Source: Desulfococcus sp. (GTDB taxonomy: Bacteria > Desulfobacterota > Desulfobacteria > Desulfobacterales > Desulfosalsimonadaceae). From it: 5,783 nt of DNA. Location of the stretch: positions 1 to 5,783 of the forward strand of contig JAHECJ010000164.1 of NCBI GenBank assembly GCA_024641805.1, in the 5' to 3' direction. The position numbers and the translations under genes are program-made. The notes under the pieces are model-generated. The model did no database searches. It saw only the letters and a program-made list of their open reading frames with translations, and had not been told where the DNA came from. Below, in pieces: positions 1 to 5,068 of the stretch (position 1 is its first letter; each line of letters opens with the position of its first letter).

Positions 1-1
1 C

Positions 2-421
2 GCCAGCGTCCACCTGATTTTAAACGGCATTGTGGGTCTTTTGCTCGGATGGTGCGCTTTTCCGGCCATCCTGATCGCGCTGCTGCTGCAGGCGCTTTTT
101 TTCCAGTTCGGCGGCCTGACGACCCTTGGGGTCAACACCGTTATCATGGCGTTTCCATCGGTCATCTGCTATTATCTGTTTTCTCCCTTCATCAAAAAAA
201 ATGCGGGGATTACTTTGGTTGCCGCGTATGCGTGCGGTTTTTTAAGCGTATTTTTCAGTGCGATTCTCCTGGGCGGCGCATTGTTCTTTACCGAAGAAAA
301 GTTTATGGAAGTTTCCATGCTGGTCATCATTTCCAATCTTCCGGTTATGATTATCGAAGGGTTTATCACCGCTTTCTGTGTTCTTTTTTTAAAAAAAGTG
401 CAGCCCTCTCTGATCTCTTAA
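2..421 (+). CDS. cbiM: ECF transporter substrate-specific subunit CbiM/NikM (5' partial)
   Basis: This is the C-terminal ~139 residues of the integral membrane subunit that binds Ni2+ or Co2+ in a group I ECF importer. The frame is open from base 2, so the gene begins upstream of the window; the GTG at 32 is an internal Val, not the start. The stretch HLILNG...GLLLGWCAFPAILIALLLQALFFQFGGLTTLGVNT is characteristic of the CbiM/NikM family (shown here in pieces), and several further hydrophobic helices follow. It ends in tandem stops TAA-TAG at 419-424. The metal-binding N-terminus (family pattern Met-His-Ile) is outside the window, so nickel versus cobalt cannot be read from this subunit. The next gene starts 16 nt downstream, in the same operon. 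Family assignment is firm; the metal is inferred from neighbours. Confidence 0.93.
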   Translation, partial: ASVHLILNGIVGLLLGWCAFPAILIALLLQALFFQFGGLTTLGVNTVIMAFPSVICYYLFSPFIKKNAGITLVAAYACGFLSVFFSAILLGGALFFTEEKFMEVSMLVIISNLPVMIIEGFITAFCVLFLKKVQPSLIS

Positions 422-437
422 TAGTGGAGCGTATCTT

Positions 438-1115
438 ATGAAAACCATTTTTCCATTAAAATCAGATTGTTTTAAATATTTTCCTTCTTTTATACTGGCC
501 CTTCTGTTTGTTTTGTCAGCAGATGTTGTATTTGCCCACCGGGTCGTTCTTTTTGCCTGGATTGAAGGAGACACTGTTTTCACGGAAAGCCAGTTTCCGG
601 ACGGCAGAAAAATTGCCGACGGCCAGGTCAATGTATTTGATATGGAAAACAACCTGCTGCTCGAAGGGAAAACAGATTCAAACGGCGAGTTTTCATTTAA
701 AATTCCAAAAACAACCGCCTTAAATATTGTTCTGGATGCCGGAACGGGGCATCAGGGGCAGTGGAAGCTTTCCGAAGATGAAATAAAATCCGCCATGGGC
801 ATCAGTAAAGGGGAACCGGCGGCGGAAAAAAATAGGACGTCGACGGAGATGGCGGAAACTTCCGATAAACAGCCTTCCGGATCTGTAACACCGGCAGATA
901 CCCCCAAGGATTCGACGGCGCCGGTTTTGCTGGATGAAAAACAACTGGAACAGATTGTTGAAAAAGCGCTGGATAAAAAATTACATCCCATCTTCCTGAT
1001 GCTGGCCCGGATGCAGGAGACCGGTCCCACGGCCAGGGATATTTTCGGCGGCATCGGCTATATTCTTGGGCTGATGGGGGTGGCGGCGTACTTTTTATCC
1101 AGGAAAAAGCTATGA
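438..1115 (+). CDS. NikL-like exported accessory subunit of the nickel/cobalt ECF transporter
   Basis: A 225-residue protein with a Sec signal peptide (hydrophobic core about 16-31, likely cleavage VFA|HR after residue 33), a beta-rich domain (about 34-118), a polar low-complexity linker rich in Thr, Ser, Pro and Glu (about 119-160), a helical, possibly coiled-coil stretch (about 163-197) and a C-terminal membrane helix (about 202-220) ending in RKKL. The domain opening HRVVLFAWIEGDTVFTES matches the NikL/CbiL-type accessory components of nickel importers, which take the place of NikN/CbiN. If cleaved as predicted, the mature protein starts with His, which could bind metal; that is inference. 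SD-like TGGAG at 425-429 precedes the ATG by 8 nt. The TGA overlaps the cbiQ start by 4 nt. Role: periplasmic or membrane partner of the CbiM/NikM subunit. Confidence 0.82.
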   Translation: MKTIFPLKSDCFKYFPSFILALLFVLSADVVFAHRVVLFAWIEGDTVFTESQFPDGRKIADGQVNVFDMENNLLLEGKTDSNGEFSFKIPKTTALNIVLDAGTGHQGQWKLSEDEIKSAMGISKGEPAAEKNRTSTEMAETSDKQPSGSVTPADTPKDSTAPVLLDEKQLEQIVEKALDKKLHPIFLMLARMQETGPTARDIFGGIGYILGLMGVAAYFLSRKKL

Positions 1116-1870
1116 TTGAAGAACCCTTTGCCGACGGCCACTCCATCATCCACCGGATCGATCCGAGATTCCGGGTGGCGGCGGCTGTTTTTTATTCATT
1201 TTCTGTTGCCTTGTGCTATGAATTTCCATCGCTGCTTGCTGCGCTGTTTTTTTCGCTTTCCGCCGTGGTTGTTTCCGGCGTCAGTTTAAAAATGGTTTTT
1301 AAACGACTGGCGGTCGTTAACATTTTCATCGTGCTGTTCTGGCTGGTCCTGCCGTTGACTTACGCAGGAAACATTTCTTATTCCCTGGGGCCGGTCACTA
1401 TTTCCCTGGCCGGGATTGTCCTTGCGGCCAAAATTACGCTCAAATCCAATGCTATTCTGCTGGTATTGATATCCTTTATCGCCACCATGACCTTTGCCAC
1501 CCTGGGGCACAGCCTGAGCCGCCTGAAAATTCCCGAAAAACTGGTTTTCCTGCTCATGATCACCTACCGGTATATTTTTGTCATCCAGCAGGAATATCAA
1601 AAAATACTCCGGTCCATTAAAGTCCGCGGGTTTATACCAAAAACCACGCTTCACACTTACAAAACATTTGCATATGTTGTCGGCATGTTGTTAATTAGGG
1701 CGTCTGAACGGGCGGACCGGGTATATAATGCCATGCGCTGCCGGGGGTTTAAGGGGAAATATTACAGTCTGACCGAATTTGACGCGGACGCGAAAAGCTG
1801 GATCTTTGTGACAATCGTTACCGGATTCACCATCGGTCTCATTACAATGGAACTTCTGTTGAATGGATAA
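1112..1870 (+). CDS. cbiQ: ECF transporter transmembrane coupling subunit CbiQ (EcfT)
   Basis: A 252-residue integral membrane protein, normal length for CbiQ. It couples ATP hydrolysis by CbiO to movement of the CbiM/NikM substrate subunit. The N-terminus has the family pattern with HRIDPRFR (14-21), which precedes the membrane helices. Two Arg-Gly coupling motifs are visible in the cytoplasmic helices: IKVRGF (169-174) and MRCRGF (208-213). These correspond to the Ala-Arg-Gly type motifs that dock into the ATPase grooves; here the Ala is replaced by Val and Cys. The ATG overlaps the preceding TGA (ATGA), with AGGA at 1101-1104 as ribosome binding site. The 3' end overlaps cbiO by 8 nt. Stoichiometric, coupled translation with its neighbours is likely. 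Confidence 0.95.
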   Translation: MIEEPFADGHSIIHRIDPRFRVAAAVFYSFSVALCYEFPSLLAALFFSLSAVVVSGVSLKMVFKRLAVVNIFIVLFWLVLPLTYAGNISYSLGPVTISLAGIVLAAKITLKSNAILLVLISFIATMTFATLGHSLSRLKIPEKLVFLLMITYRYIFVIQQEYQKILRSIKVRGFIPKTTLHTYKTFAYVVGMLLIRASERADRVYNAMRCRGFKGKYYSLTEFDADAKSWIFVTIVTGFTIGLITMELLLNG

Positions 1871-2588
1871 AAATCAAACAATTATCAAGATGACCGGGAT
1901 TGATTTCGCGTATTCCGAAAATTCACCGATTTTAAAGAACCTTGATTTTGAATTTTTCAAAGGAGATAAAGTCGGCATTATCGCACCCAACGGCAGCGGC
2001 AAAACCACCCTGTTTCATCTGATGATGGGATTGCTGACCCCCTCATCCGGTTCCATTGAGATTTTCGGAAAACCCATGAAAACCGAACCGGATTTTGCCG
2101 AGATCCGGCACCGGATCGGTCTGCTGTTTCAGGATGCCGATGACCAGCTGTTTTGTCCCACGGTCCTGGAAGATGTGTCGTTCGGTCCCCTGAATATGGG
2201 CAAATCCAGAAAAGAGGCCATTGAAATCTCCAGGCGAACCCTTGATTTTCTGGGTCTTTCCGAGTTTGAAAACCGCATCACCTTCAAATTGTCCGGGGGT
2301 GAAAAAAAACTCGTTTCCCTGGCGACCGTGCTGTCCATGGAACCGGAAGTCCTGCTGCTGGATGAACCGCTGACCGGCCTGGATACCAAAACCCGGTCAA
2401 CCATCACGATGGCGTTAAAAGAAATGGACGTCTCCTATATTATTATCTCCCATAATATTGAATTCCTGAAAACCACCACCCGCAAAACCGTTACCCTGAG
2501 AGGCGGACGGCTCATAGCAGACGACCAGGTCCATGTGCATATTCACGATCATGCGCATGTGCACGGGGATGTTCCTCACAAGCACTAA
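1863..2588 (+). CDS. cbiO: ECF transporter ATP-binding subunit CbiO/NikO with His-rich tail
   Basis: A 241-residue ABC ATPase that energises Ni2+/Co2+ import. All ATPase motifs are present: Walker A APNGSGKTT (41-49), Q-loop Gln90 in LLFQDADDQLF, signature LSGGEKK (143-149), Walker B VLLLDE (163-168), D-loop GLD (172-174) and switch His197. The first Gly of the usual GPNGSGK Walker A is Ala41, a mild departure that should not by itself abolish activity. The last 18 residues hold eight His (224, 226, 228, 230, 232, 234, 239, 241), mostly alternating, a tail likely to bind nickel or a similar metal. The ATG lies inside the end of cbiQ, with only a weak GGAA upstream, so translation is probably coupled. 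The stop codon touches the first base of a palindromic element. EcfA from vitamin systems is an alternative, but the cbiM/cbiQ context excludes it. Confidence 0.95.
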   Translation: MDKNQTIIKMTGIDFAYSENSPILKNLDFEFFKGDKVGIIAPNGSGKTTLFHLMMGLLTPSSGSIEIFGKPMKTEPDFAEIRHRIGLLFQDADDQLFCPTVLEDVSFGPLNMGKSRKEAIEISRRTLDFLGLSEFENRITFKLSGGEKKLVSLATVLSMEPEVLLLDEPLTGLDTKTRSTITMALKEMDVSYIIISHNIEFLKTTTRKTVTLRGGRLIADDQVHVHIHDHAHVHGDVPHKH

Positions 2589-2711
2589 AAATACGAACCA
2601 AAACATCCAGCTTTTGCGTTGCGCTGCAGCTCTCATCAATCAACGTACATTCGTACGCCTCTTTCTGTGATCTTTGCGCGCCTTAAATCTCGACGTTTTG
2701 ATTCGTATTTT
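2588..2711 (-). repeat. Palindromic structured element E1 (124 nt)
   Basis: Terminal arms AAAATACGAACCAAAACATC (2588-2607) and GACGTTTTGATTCGTATTTT (2692-2711) are inverted repeats with 18 of 20 positions complementary. Both mismatches would be A-C in a + strand transcript but G-U pairs in a - strand transcript, so the stem is fully pairable only on the - strand; orientation is set on that basis. An apical hairpin CGTAC-ATTC-GTACG (2644-2657) lies at the element midpoint. No ORF or transposase is inside. The left arm starts on the last base of the cbiO stop codon, so on the + strand it could end or protect the importer mRNA. The type (MITE-like repeat, structured RNA or bidirectional terminator) is undecided. 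Confidence 0.72.
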
Positions 2712-2751
2712 CAGCACGTTAACTTCTTCTATATCCATCACAAAATAAATT

Positions 2752-2781
2752 TTGGGTTTGCCGTTCTTCCTGTGTTATGAT
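2752..2781 (+). promoter_or_regulatory. Candidate promoter for the outer-membrane protein gene
   Basis: An extended -10 box TGTTATGAT lies at 2773-2781 (TATGAT, 5 of 6 to consensus, with the upstream TG). An 18-nt spacer separates it from a weak -35 TTGGGT at 2752-2757. Transcription would start near 2788, giving a leader of about 42 nt. A 10-bp direct repeat AATAAATTTT (2744-2753 and 2786-2795) brackets it. This is a sequence match only. Confidence 0.35.
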
Positions 2782-2814
2782 TGACAATAAATTTTAAGGA
2801 GTCACTGATTAAAA

Positions 2815-2822
2815 AAGGCGGT
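2815..2822 (+). promoter_or_regulatory. Ribosome binding site that decides the start of the outer-membrane protein gene
   Basis: AAGGCGGT matches the ideal AAGGAGGT at 7 of 8 positions and lies 7 nt before ATG 2830. The stronger-looking AAGGAG at 2796-2801 is 19 nt from the in-frame GTG 2821 and 28 nt from the ATG, too far for either, so ATG 2830 is preferred over GTG 2821. Confidence 0.5.
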
Positions 2823-2829
2823 GTTCGGT

Positions 2830-3348
2830 ATGGCGAAAAAATTTTTTTTATTCTTTTTTATAGCCTGCTTTTTCGCGTTTCCTCTGACCGGCGCCCATGC
2901 CACGGACATAGGATTAAGCGCAGGAGCGTTATTGCCCTATAGTCAATTTCAGGATGTTGCTGATACCGGGTTCAGCCTCGGTTATCATGCAAAAACAGAT
3001 GTTCAAGAAGTTTTCCGTTACGGGATGGCCGTTAATTACGGATCCGCAACAGGAAATAGAGGGGTTGATTTCTGGGAAATTGATCTGTACCCGTTTATCG
3101 ACTGGGTTTTTCTCCGGACGGAACATGTTGATTTCTTTACACGGGGCGGAATCGGTCTTTTTCACTGGGAGTCTGACAACATCTGGTGGCTGGATGGTTC
3201 GGGATTCGGAATGACCACCACGTTTGGCGCCGGCTGCACCATCACCAAAAACGTTGAAGTACTGGCCAGTGTCAACAAACTGTATGCGAGTTTTAATGTG
3301 GATTATTTCCTGATCCGGGTAGGTTATAATTTTGATATCGGGGAATAG
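2830..3348 (+). CDS. Small outer-membrane beta-barrel protein, function unknown
   Basis: A 172-residue protein with a clear Sec signal peptide: KK at 3-4, a very Phe-rich core (5-17) and probable cleavage AHA|TD after residue 24. The mature part of about 148 residues alternates polar and hydrophobic residues with many Gly and aromatics (for example LSAGALLPYSQF, FFTRGGIGLFHW, FGMTTTFGAGCTI, FLIRVGYNFDIGE), the pattern and size of an eight-stranded OmpA/OmpW/OmpX-type barrel. The last strand ends four residues before the C-terminus instead of on a terminal aromatic residue, which is atypical for Bam substrates. I cannot assign a family or substrate. It stands alone between two palindromic elements and probably has its own promoter. 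It is not obviously part of the metal importer operon, though a passive metal route across the outer membrane cannot be excluded. GTG 2821 would add three residues (MFG). Confidence 0.8.
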   Translation: MAKKFFLFFFIACFFAFPLTGAHATDIGLSAGALLPYSQFQDVADTGFSLGYHAKTDVQEVFRYGMAVNYGSATGNRGVDFWEIDLYPFIDWVFLRTEHVDFFTRGGIGLFHWESDNIWWLDGSGFGMTTTFGAGCTITKNVEVLASVNKLYASFNVDYFLIRVGYNFDIGE

Positions 3349-3355
3349 CAGAGTG

Positions 3356-3383
3356 TTGAAAAACTATTGCGCCTGGCTATACT
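3356..3383 (+). promoter_or_regulatory. Candidate sigma-70 promoter for the ppiA-like gene
   Basis: TTGAAA at 3356-3361 (5 of 6 to TTGACA) and TATACT at 3378-3383 (5 of 6 to TATAAT) are separated by 16 nt. It begins 8 nt after the stop of the barrel-protein gene. A start near 3390 would give a leader of about 187 nt that contains a small hairpin (3401-3419) and the whole palindromic element 3433-3555. Confidence 0.5.
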
Positions 3384-3400
3384 GCACTAAAATAAGGATG

Positions 3401-3432
3401 CCTGCAGTTTTTGTGCAGGGAAAATAATTTTT
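3401..3432 (+). terminator. Weak terminator-like hairpin
   Basis: CCTGCA (3401-3406) pairs with TGCAGG (3414-3419) around a 7-nt loop. A T-run (3428-3432) follows only after an A-rich stretch of 8 nt. The stem is short and the T-run displaced, so it is a poor intrinsic terminator. It could end the barrel-protein mRNA, or act as an attenuator in the ppiA-like leader, since it lies downstream of the candidate promoter. Confidence 0.3.
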
Positions 3433-3555
3433 ATTCCATTTTGCATTCAAGATGACATCGAGGCGGCAAGAAGGAGGCGACGCAGGCTTACTGCCTGTAA
3501 TTCGAGGAGCCGACGACGCAGCCAACAAAGATGCCGCTTGAATGCGAATTGGAAT
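3433..3555 (+). repeat. Palindromic structured element E2 (123 nt)
   Basis: Arms ATTCCATTTTGCATTCAAG (3433-3451) and CTTGAATGCGAATTGGAAT (3537-3555) are inverted repeats with 17 of 19 positions complementary. The pairing continues inward as GACATC (3454-3459) against GATGCC (3530-3535) after a small bulge. An apical hairpin CAGGC-TTACT-GCCTG (3483-3497) sits close to the midpoint. The core is GC-rich and the arms AT-rich, and there is no ORF. The layout and part of the core match the element at 2588-2711 read on the - strand. From memory, the pieces AGGCGGCAAG and GCAGCCAACAAAG resemble intergenic palindromes in other proteobacteria; this is unverified. It ends 8 nt before the AAGGA of the next gene, so in a transcript from 3390 it could affect translation. 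Confidence 0.72.
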
Positions 3556-3576
3556 TAATAAAAAAGGATACTATCC

Positions 3577-4227
3577 ATGAAACACACCCTTTCCATTATC
3601 TGTTGTCTGTTACTTGCCGGTTGTTTTGTTTCCGCGGGTTTTGCACAGGATAAACCGGCAGATCTGCCAAAGGTGCGCCTGGAAACCAGCCTCGGCAATA
3701 TTGTGATTGAACTCAATTCCGCGGCCGCGCCGAAAACCGTTGAAAATTTCCTGTCATATGTGAATGAAGGATTATATAACGGAACCATTTTTCACCGGGT
3801 GATCAAAGGTTTCATGATCCAGGGCGGCGGATTTACCGAAACCATGCAGCAGAAACCCACCAAAGCGCCGATTGCCAATGAAGCGGAAAACGGGCTTAAA
3901 AACCTGCGGGGCACCCTCGCCATGGCCCGGACCAATGATCCCCATTCGGCTTCTTCCCAGTTTTTTATCAACACCGTGAACAACGGGTTTTTGGATTTTA
4001 CGGCCAAGACCGGCCGGGGCTGGGGATACTGCGTGTTCGGCAAAGTGATTGAAGGTATGGATGTTGTGGATGCCATTGAAAATCAGCCCACCACCACTAA
4101 AATTTCTTATCGGGATGTGCCGGTCACGCCGGTGATCATTAAAAAAGCGGTGGTTGTGGGCACCCCGGATGCCAAAACCGCAATCAAATCTAAAGAGACC
4201 AAAAGCCCGGATAAAGCCACCAAGTAA
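3577..4227 (+). CDS. ppiA: Periplasmic cyclophilin-type peptidyl-prolyl cis-trans isomerase
   Basis: A 216-residue prolyl isomerase that assists folding of exported proteins. The cyclophilin domain spans about 33-193 and closely resembles E. coli PpiA. FHRVIKGFMIQGGGF (72-86) carries catalytic Arg74, Phe79 and Gln82, and RGTLAMARTNDPHSASSQFF (111-130) carries Phe130. The position equivalent to human Trp121 is Phe138, as usual in bacterial forms. The N-terminus is an export signal: hydrophobic core 5-15, then either signal peptidase I cleavage at GFA|QD after residue 23, or lipoprotein processing at LAGC with Cys16. The two cannot be separated by eye, and Phe at the next position would not retain a lipoprotein in the inner membrane. 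A Lys-rich tail (about 195-216) lies beyond the domain. AAGGA (3564-3568) is 8 nt before the ATG. The leader holds palindromic element E2. Confidence 0.93.
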   Translation: MKHTLSIICCLLLAGCFVSAGFAQDKPADLPKVRLETSLGNIVIELNSAAAPKTVENFLSYVNEGLYNGTIFHRVIKGFMIQGGGFTETMQQKPTKAPIANEAENGLKNLRGTLAMARTNDPHSASSQFFINTVNNGFLDFTAKTGRGWGYCVFGKVIEGMDVVDAIENQPTTTKISYRDVPVTPVIIKKAVVVGTPDAKTAIKSKETKSPDKATK

Positions 4228-4241
4228 CATATCGATATATC

Positions 4242-4490
4242 ATGGAAAAAATAGTAATCGACTACCCCTGCCTGTGGTCTTTCCGGATCATCGGCAGGGA
4301 TGAAGAACTGATGAAAAGTGCCGTGGCCGAATGCATGCGGCAAACCGAATATCTGCTCACGGCATCGCATACCAGCCGATCAGGAAAATATGTTTCCTTA
4401 AATCTGGAAACCGTTGTGGCGGATGAATCGGCGCTAAACAGAATTTATATGGATTTAAAAAACCTGTCCTGCGTGACCCTGGTTATATAA
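4242..4490 (+). CDS. DUF493 / YbeD-family protein
   Basis: An 82-residue protein of the DUF493 (UPF0250, YbeD) family, a small alpha-beta fold related to ACT-like regulatory domains with no settled function. It has the family layout: an N-terminal strand ending in YPCLWSFRIIGRD (8-20), a helix (21-34), the SRSGKYVSLNLETVV hairpin (45-59) and the closing YMDLKNLSCVTLVI (69-82), which matches YbeD's LYEELGKIDIVRMVL in position. It is about the usual length. It lies 14 nt after the ppiA-like gene with no clear Shine-Dalgarno sequence (the gap is AT-rich), so low expression or readthrough coupling is likely. The stop codon overlaps a candidate -10 box for the NUDIX gene. Confidence 0.85.
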   Translation: MEKIVIDYPCLWSFRIIGRDEELMKSAVAECMRQTEYLLTASHTSRSGKYVSLNLETVVADESALNRIYMDLKNLSCVTLVI

Positions 4491-4491
4491 T
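4464..4491 (+). promoter_or_regulatory. Candidate promoter for the NUDIX gene
   Basis: A perfect -10 box TATAAT at 4486-4491 overlaps the stop of the DUF493 gene. The best -35 at 16-nt spacing is CTGTCC (4464-4469), only 3 of 6 to consensus. The predicted start near 4497 coincides with the beginning of the inverted repeat in the leader. Speculative. Confidence 0.3.
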
Positions 4492-4496
4492 TTCAA

Positions 4497-4568
4497 ATGG
4501 ATTCAACCGTTTTTACTGATTCCATCCGTACATCCCAAACCGATGCCGCGTACCAAAGCTGAATCCAT
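4497..4568 (+). promoter_or_regulatory. Leader with two alternative stems upstream of the NUDIX gene
   Basis: ATGGATTCA (4497-4505) is perfectly complementary over 9 bp to TGAATCCAT (4560-4568), which would close a 72-nt domain ending 7 nt before the AGGAG at 4576-4580. The same left segment can instead pair with TGATTCCAT (4517-4525), 8 of 9, with an 11-nt loop. The two pairings are mutually exclusive, as in attenuators and riboswitches. I recognise no known riboswitch class here, and chance or a duplicated motif remains possible. Confidence 0.3.
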
Positions 4569-4585
4569 GTTGATCAGGAGAATTC

Positions 4586-5068
4586 ATGAAATTTTGTCCC
4601 ATGTGCAAATCCGATTTGTTTAAAAAACCCGTTGATGGAAAAAACCGGTTATGCTGCACAAACACGGATTGCGGTTATGTATTCTGGAATAATCCCACCC
4701 CCGTGCTGGCCGCTCTGGTGGAGCATGAAGATAAAATCATAATGGCCAGAAACAGTGCCTGGCCGGAAGGGATCTTTTCGGTCATCACCGGGTTTCTGGA
4801 AAAAGGGGAATCCCCTGAAACCGGGATCATCCGGGAAGTGGAAGAGGAACTGGGACTGACGGGATCATCCGCCGAGCTGATCGGCGTATATGCCTTTGAT
4901 AAGCTGAATCAGATCATTATCGCCTATCACGTGAAAGCCGAAGGCGACATAGTGCTTAATGAAGAACTGGCGGAAATCAAAAAAGTGGATAAAAACCGGT
5001 TAAAGGGCTGGTCCTTTGGCACCGGGCTGGCGGTGGCGGATTGGGTGAAAAAGCATTATCCAAAATAA
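4586..5068 (+). CDS. NUDIX hydrolase with N-terminal zinc ribbon
   Basis: A 160-residue enzyme expected to hydrolyse a nucleoside diphosphate linked to another group, using Mg2+ or Mn2+; the substrate cannot be read from sequence. The N-terminal zinc ribbon has CPMC (Cys4, Cys7) and Cys24 with Cys29 in CTNTDCGY; Cys23 is an additional neighbour. The NUDIX box is complete at 69-91: Gly69, Glu75, then REVEEELGL (83-91), fitting G-x5-E-x7-REUxEExGU. The ribbon-plus-NUDIX order resembles the C-terminal half of NudC NADH pyrophosphatases, but I do not see NudC's SQPWPFPxS signature after the box, so an NADH or NAD-cap role should not be assumed. AGGAG (4576-4580) lies 5 nt before the ATG. The last 28 nt overlap the next gene. 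An unusual two-state leader precedes it. Confidence 0.92.
   Translation: MKFCPMCKSDLFKKPVDGKNRLCCTNTDCGYVFWNNPTPVLAALVEHEDKIIMARNSAWPEGIFSVITGFLEKGESPETGIIREVEEELGLTGSSAELIGVYAFDKLNQIIIAYHVKAEGDIVLNEELAEIKKVDKNRLKGWSFGTGLAVADWVKKHYPK

Noticed and set aside
49..441. 130-residue open frame on the + strand within the cbiM region
   Set aside because: It is out of frame with the clear CbiM reading, is rich in Arg and Cys without any family pattern, and has no ribosome binding site.
2415..2639. 74-residue - strand frame across the cbiO end and E1
   Set aside because: It is antisense to the His-rich tail (giving a Met/Val pattern) and runs into the palindrome, with no family match.
2588..2711. E1 as an integron attC site
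   Set aside because: The size and palindromic form would fit, but I do not find the paired RYYYAAC / GTTRRRY core sites at the ends, and no integrase or cassette array is present.
2781..2809. TTGACA at 2781-2786 as a perfect -35 box
   Set aside because: At 16-18 nt spacing there is no good -10 (ACTGAT or similar), and the start would fall on the ribosome binding site; the extended -10 at 2773-2781 is a better candidate.
2588..3555. E1 and E2 as the two ends of one composite transposon
   Set aside because: Their arms differ in sequence, no transposase lies between them, and I see no flanking target duplication.
3772..4230. 152-residue open frame on the - strand opposite ppiA
   Set aside because: It is a shadow of the cyclophilin gene, whose protein is unmistakable; its composition (Gly, His, Arg, Phe) is typical of antisense translation.
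4586..5068. NUDIX protein as NudC (NADH pyrophosphatase)
   Set aside because: The zinc ribbon and NUDIX box fit, but the length (160 residues) is short and the SQPWPFPxS signature after the box is missing.
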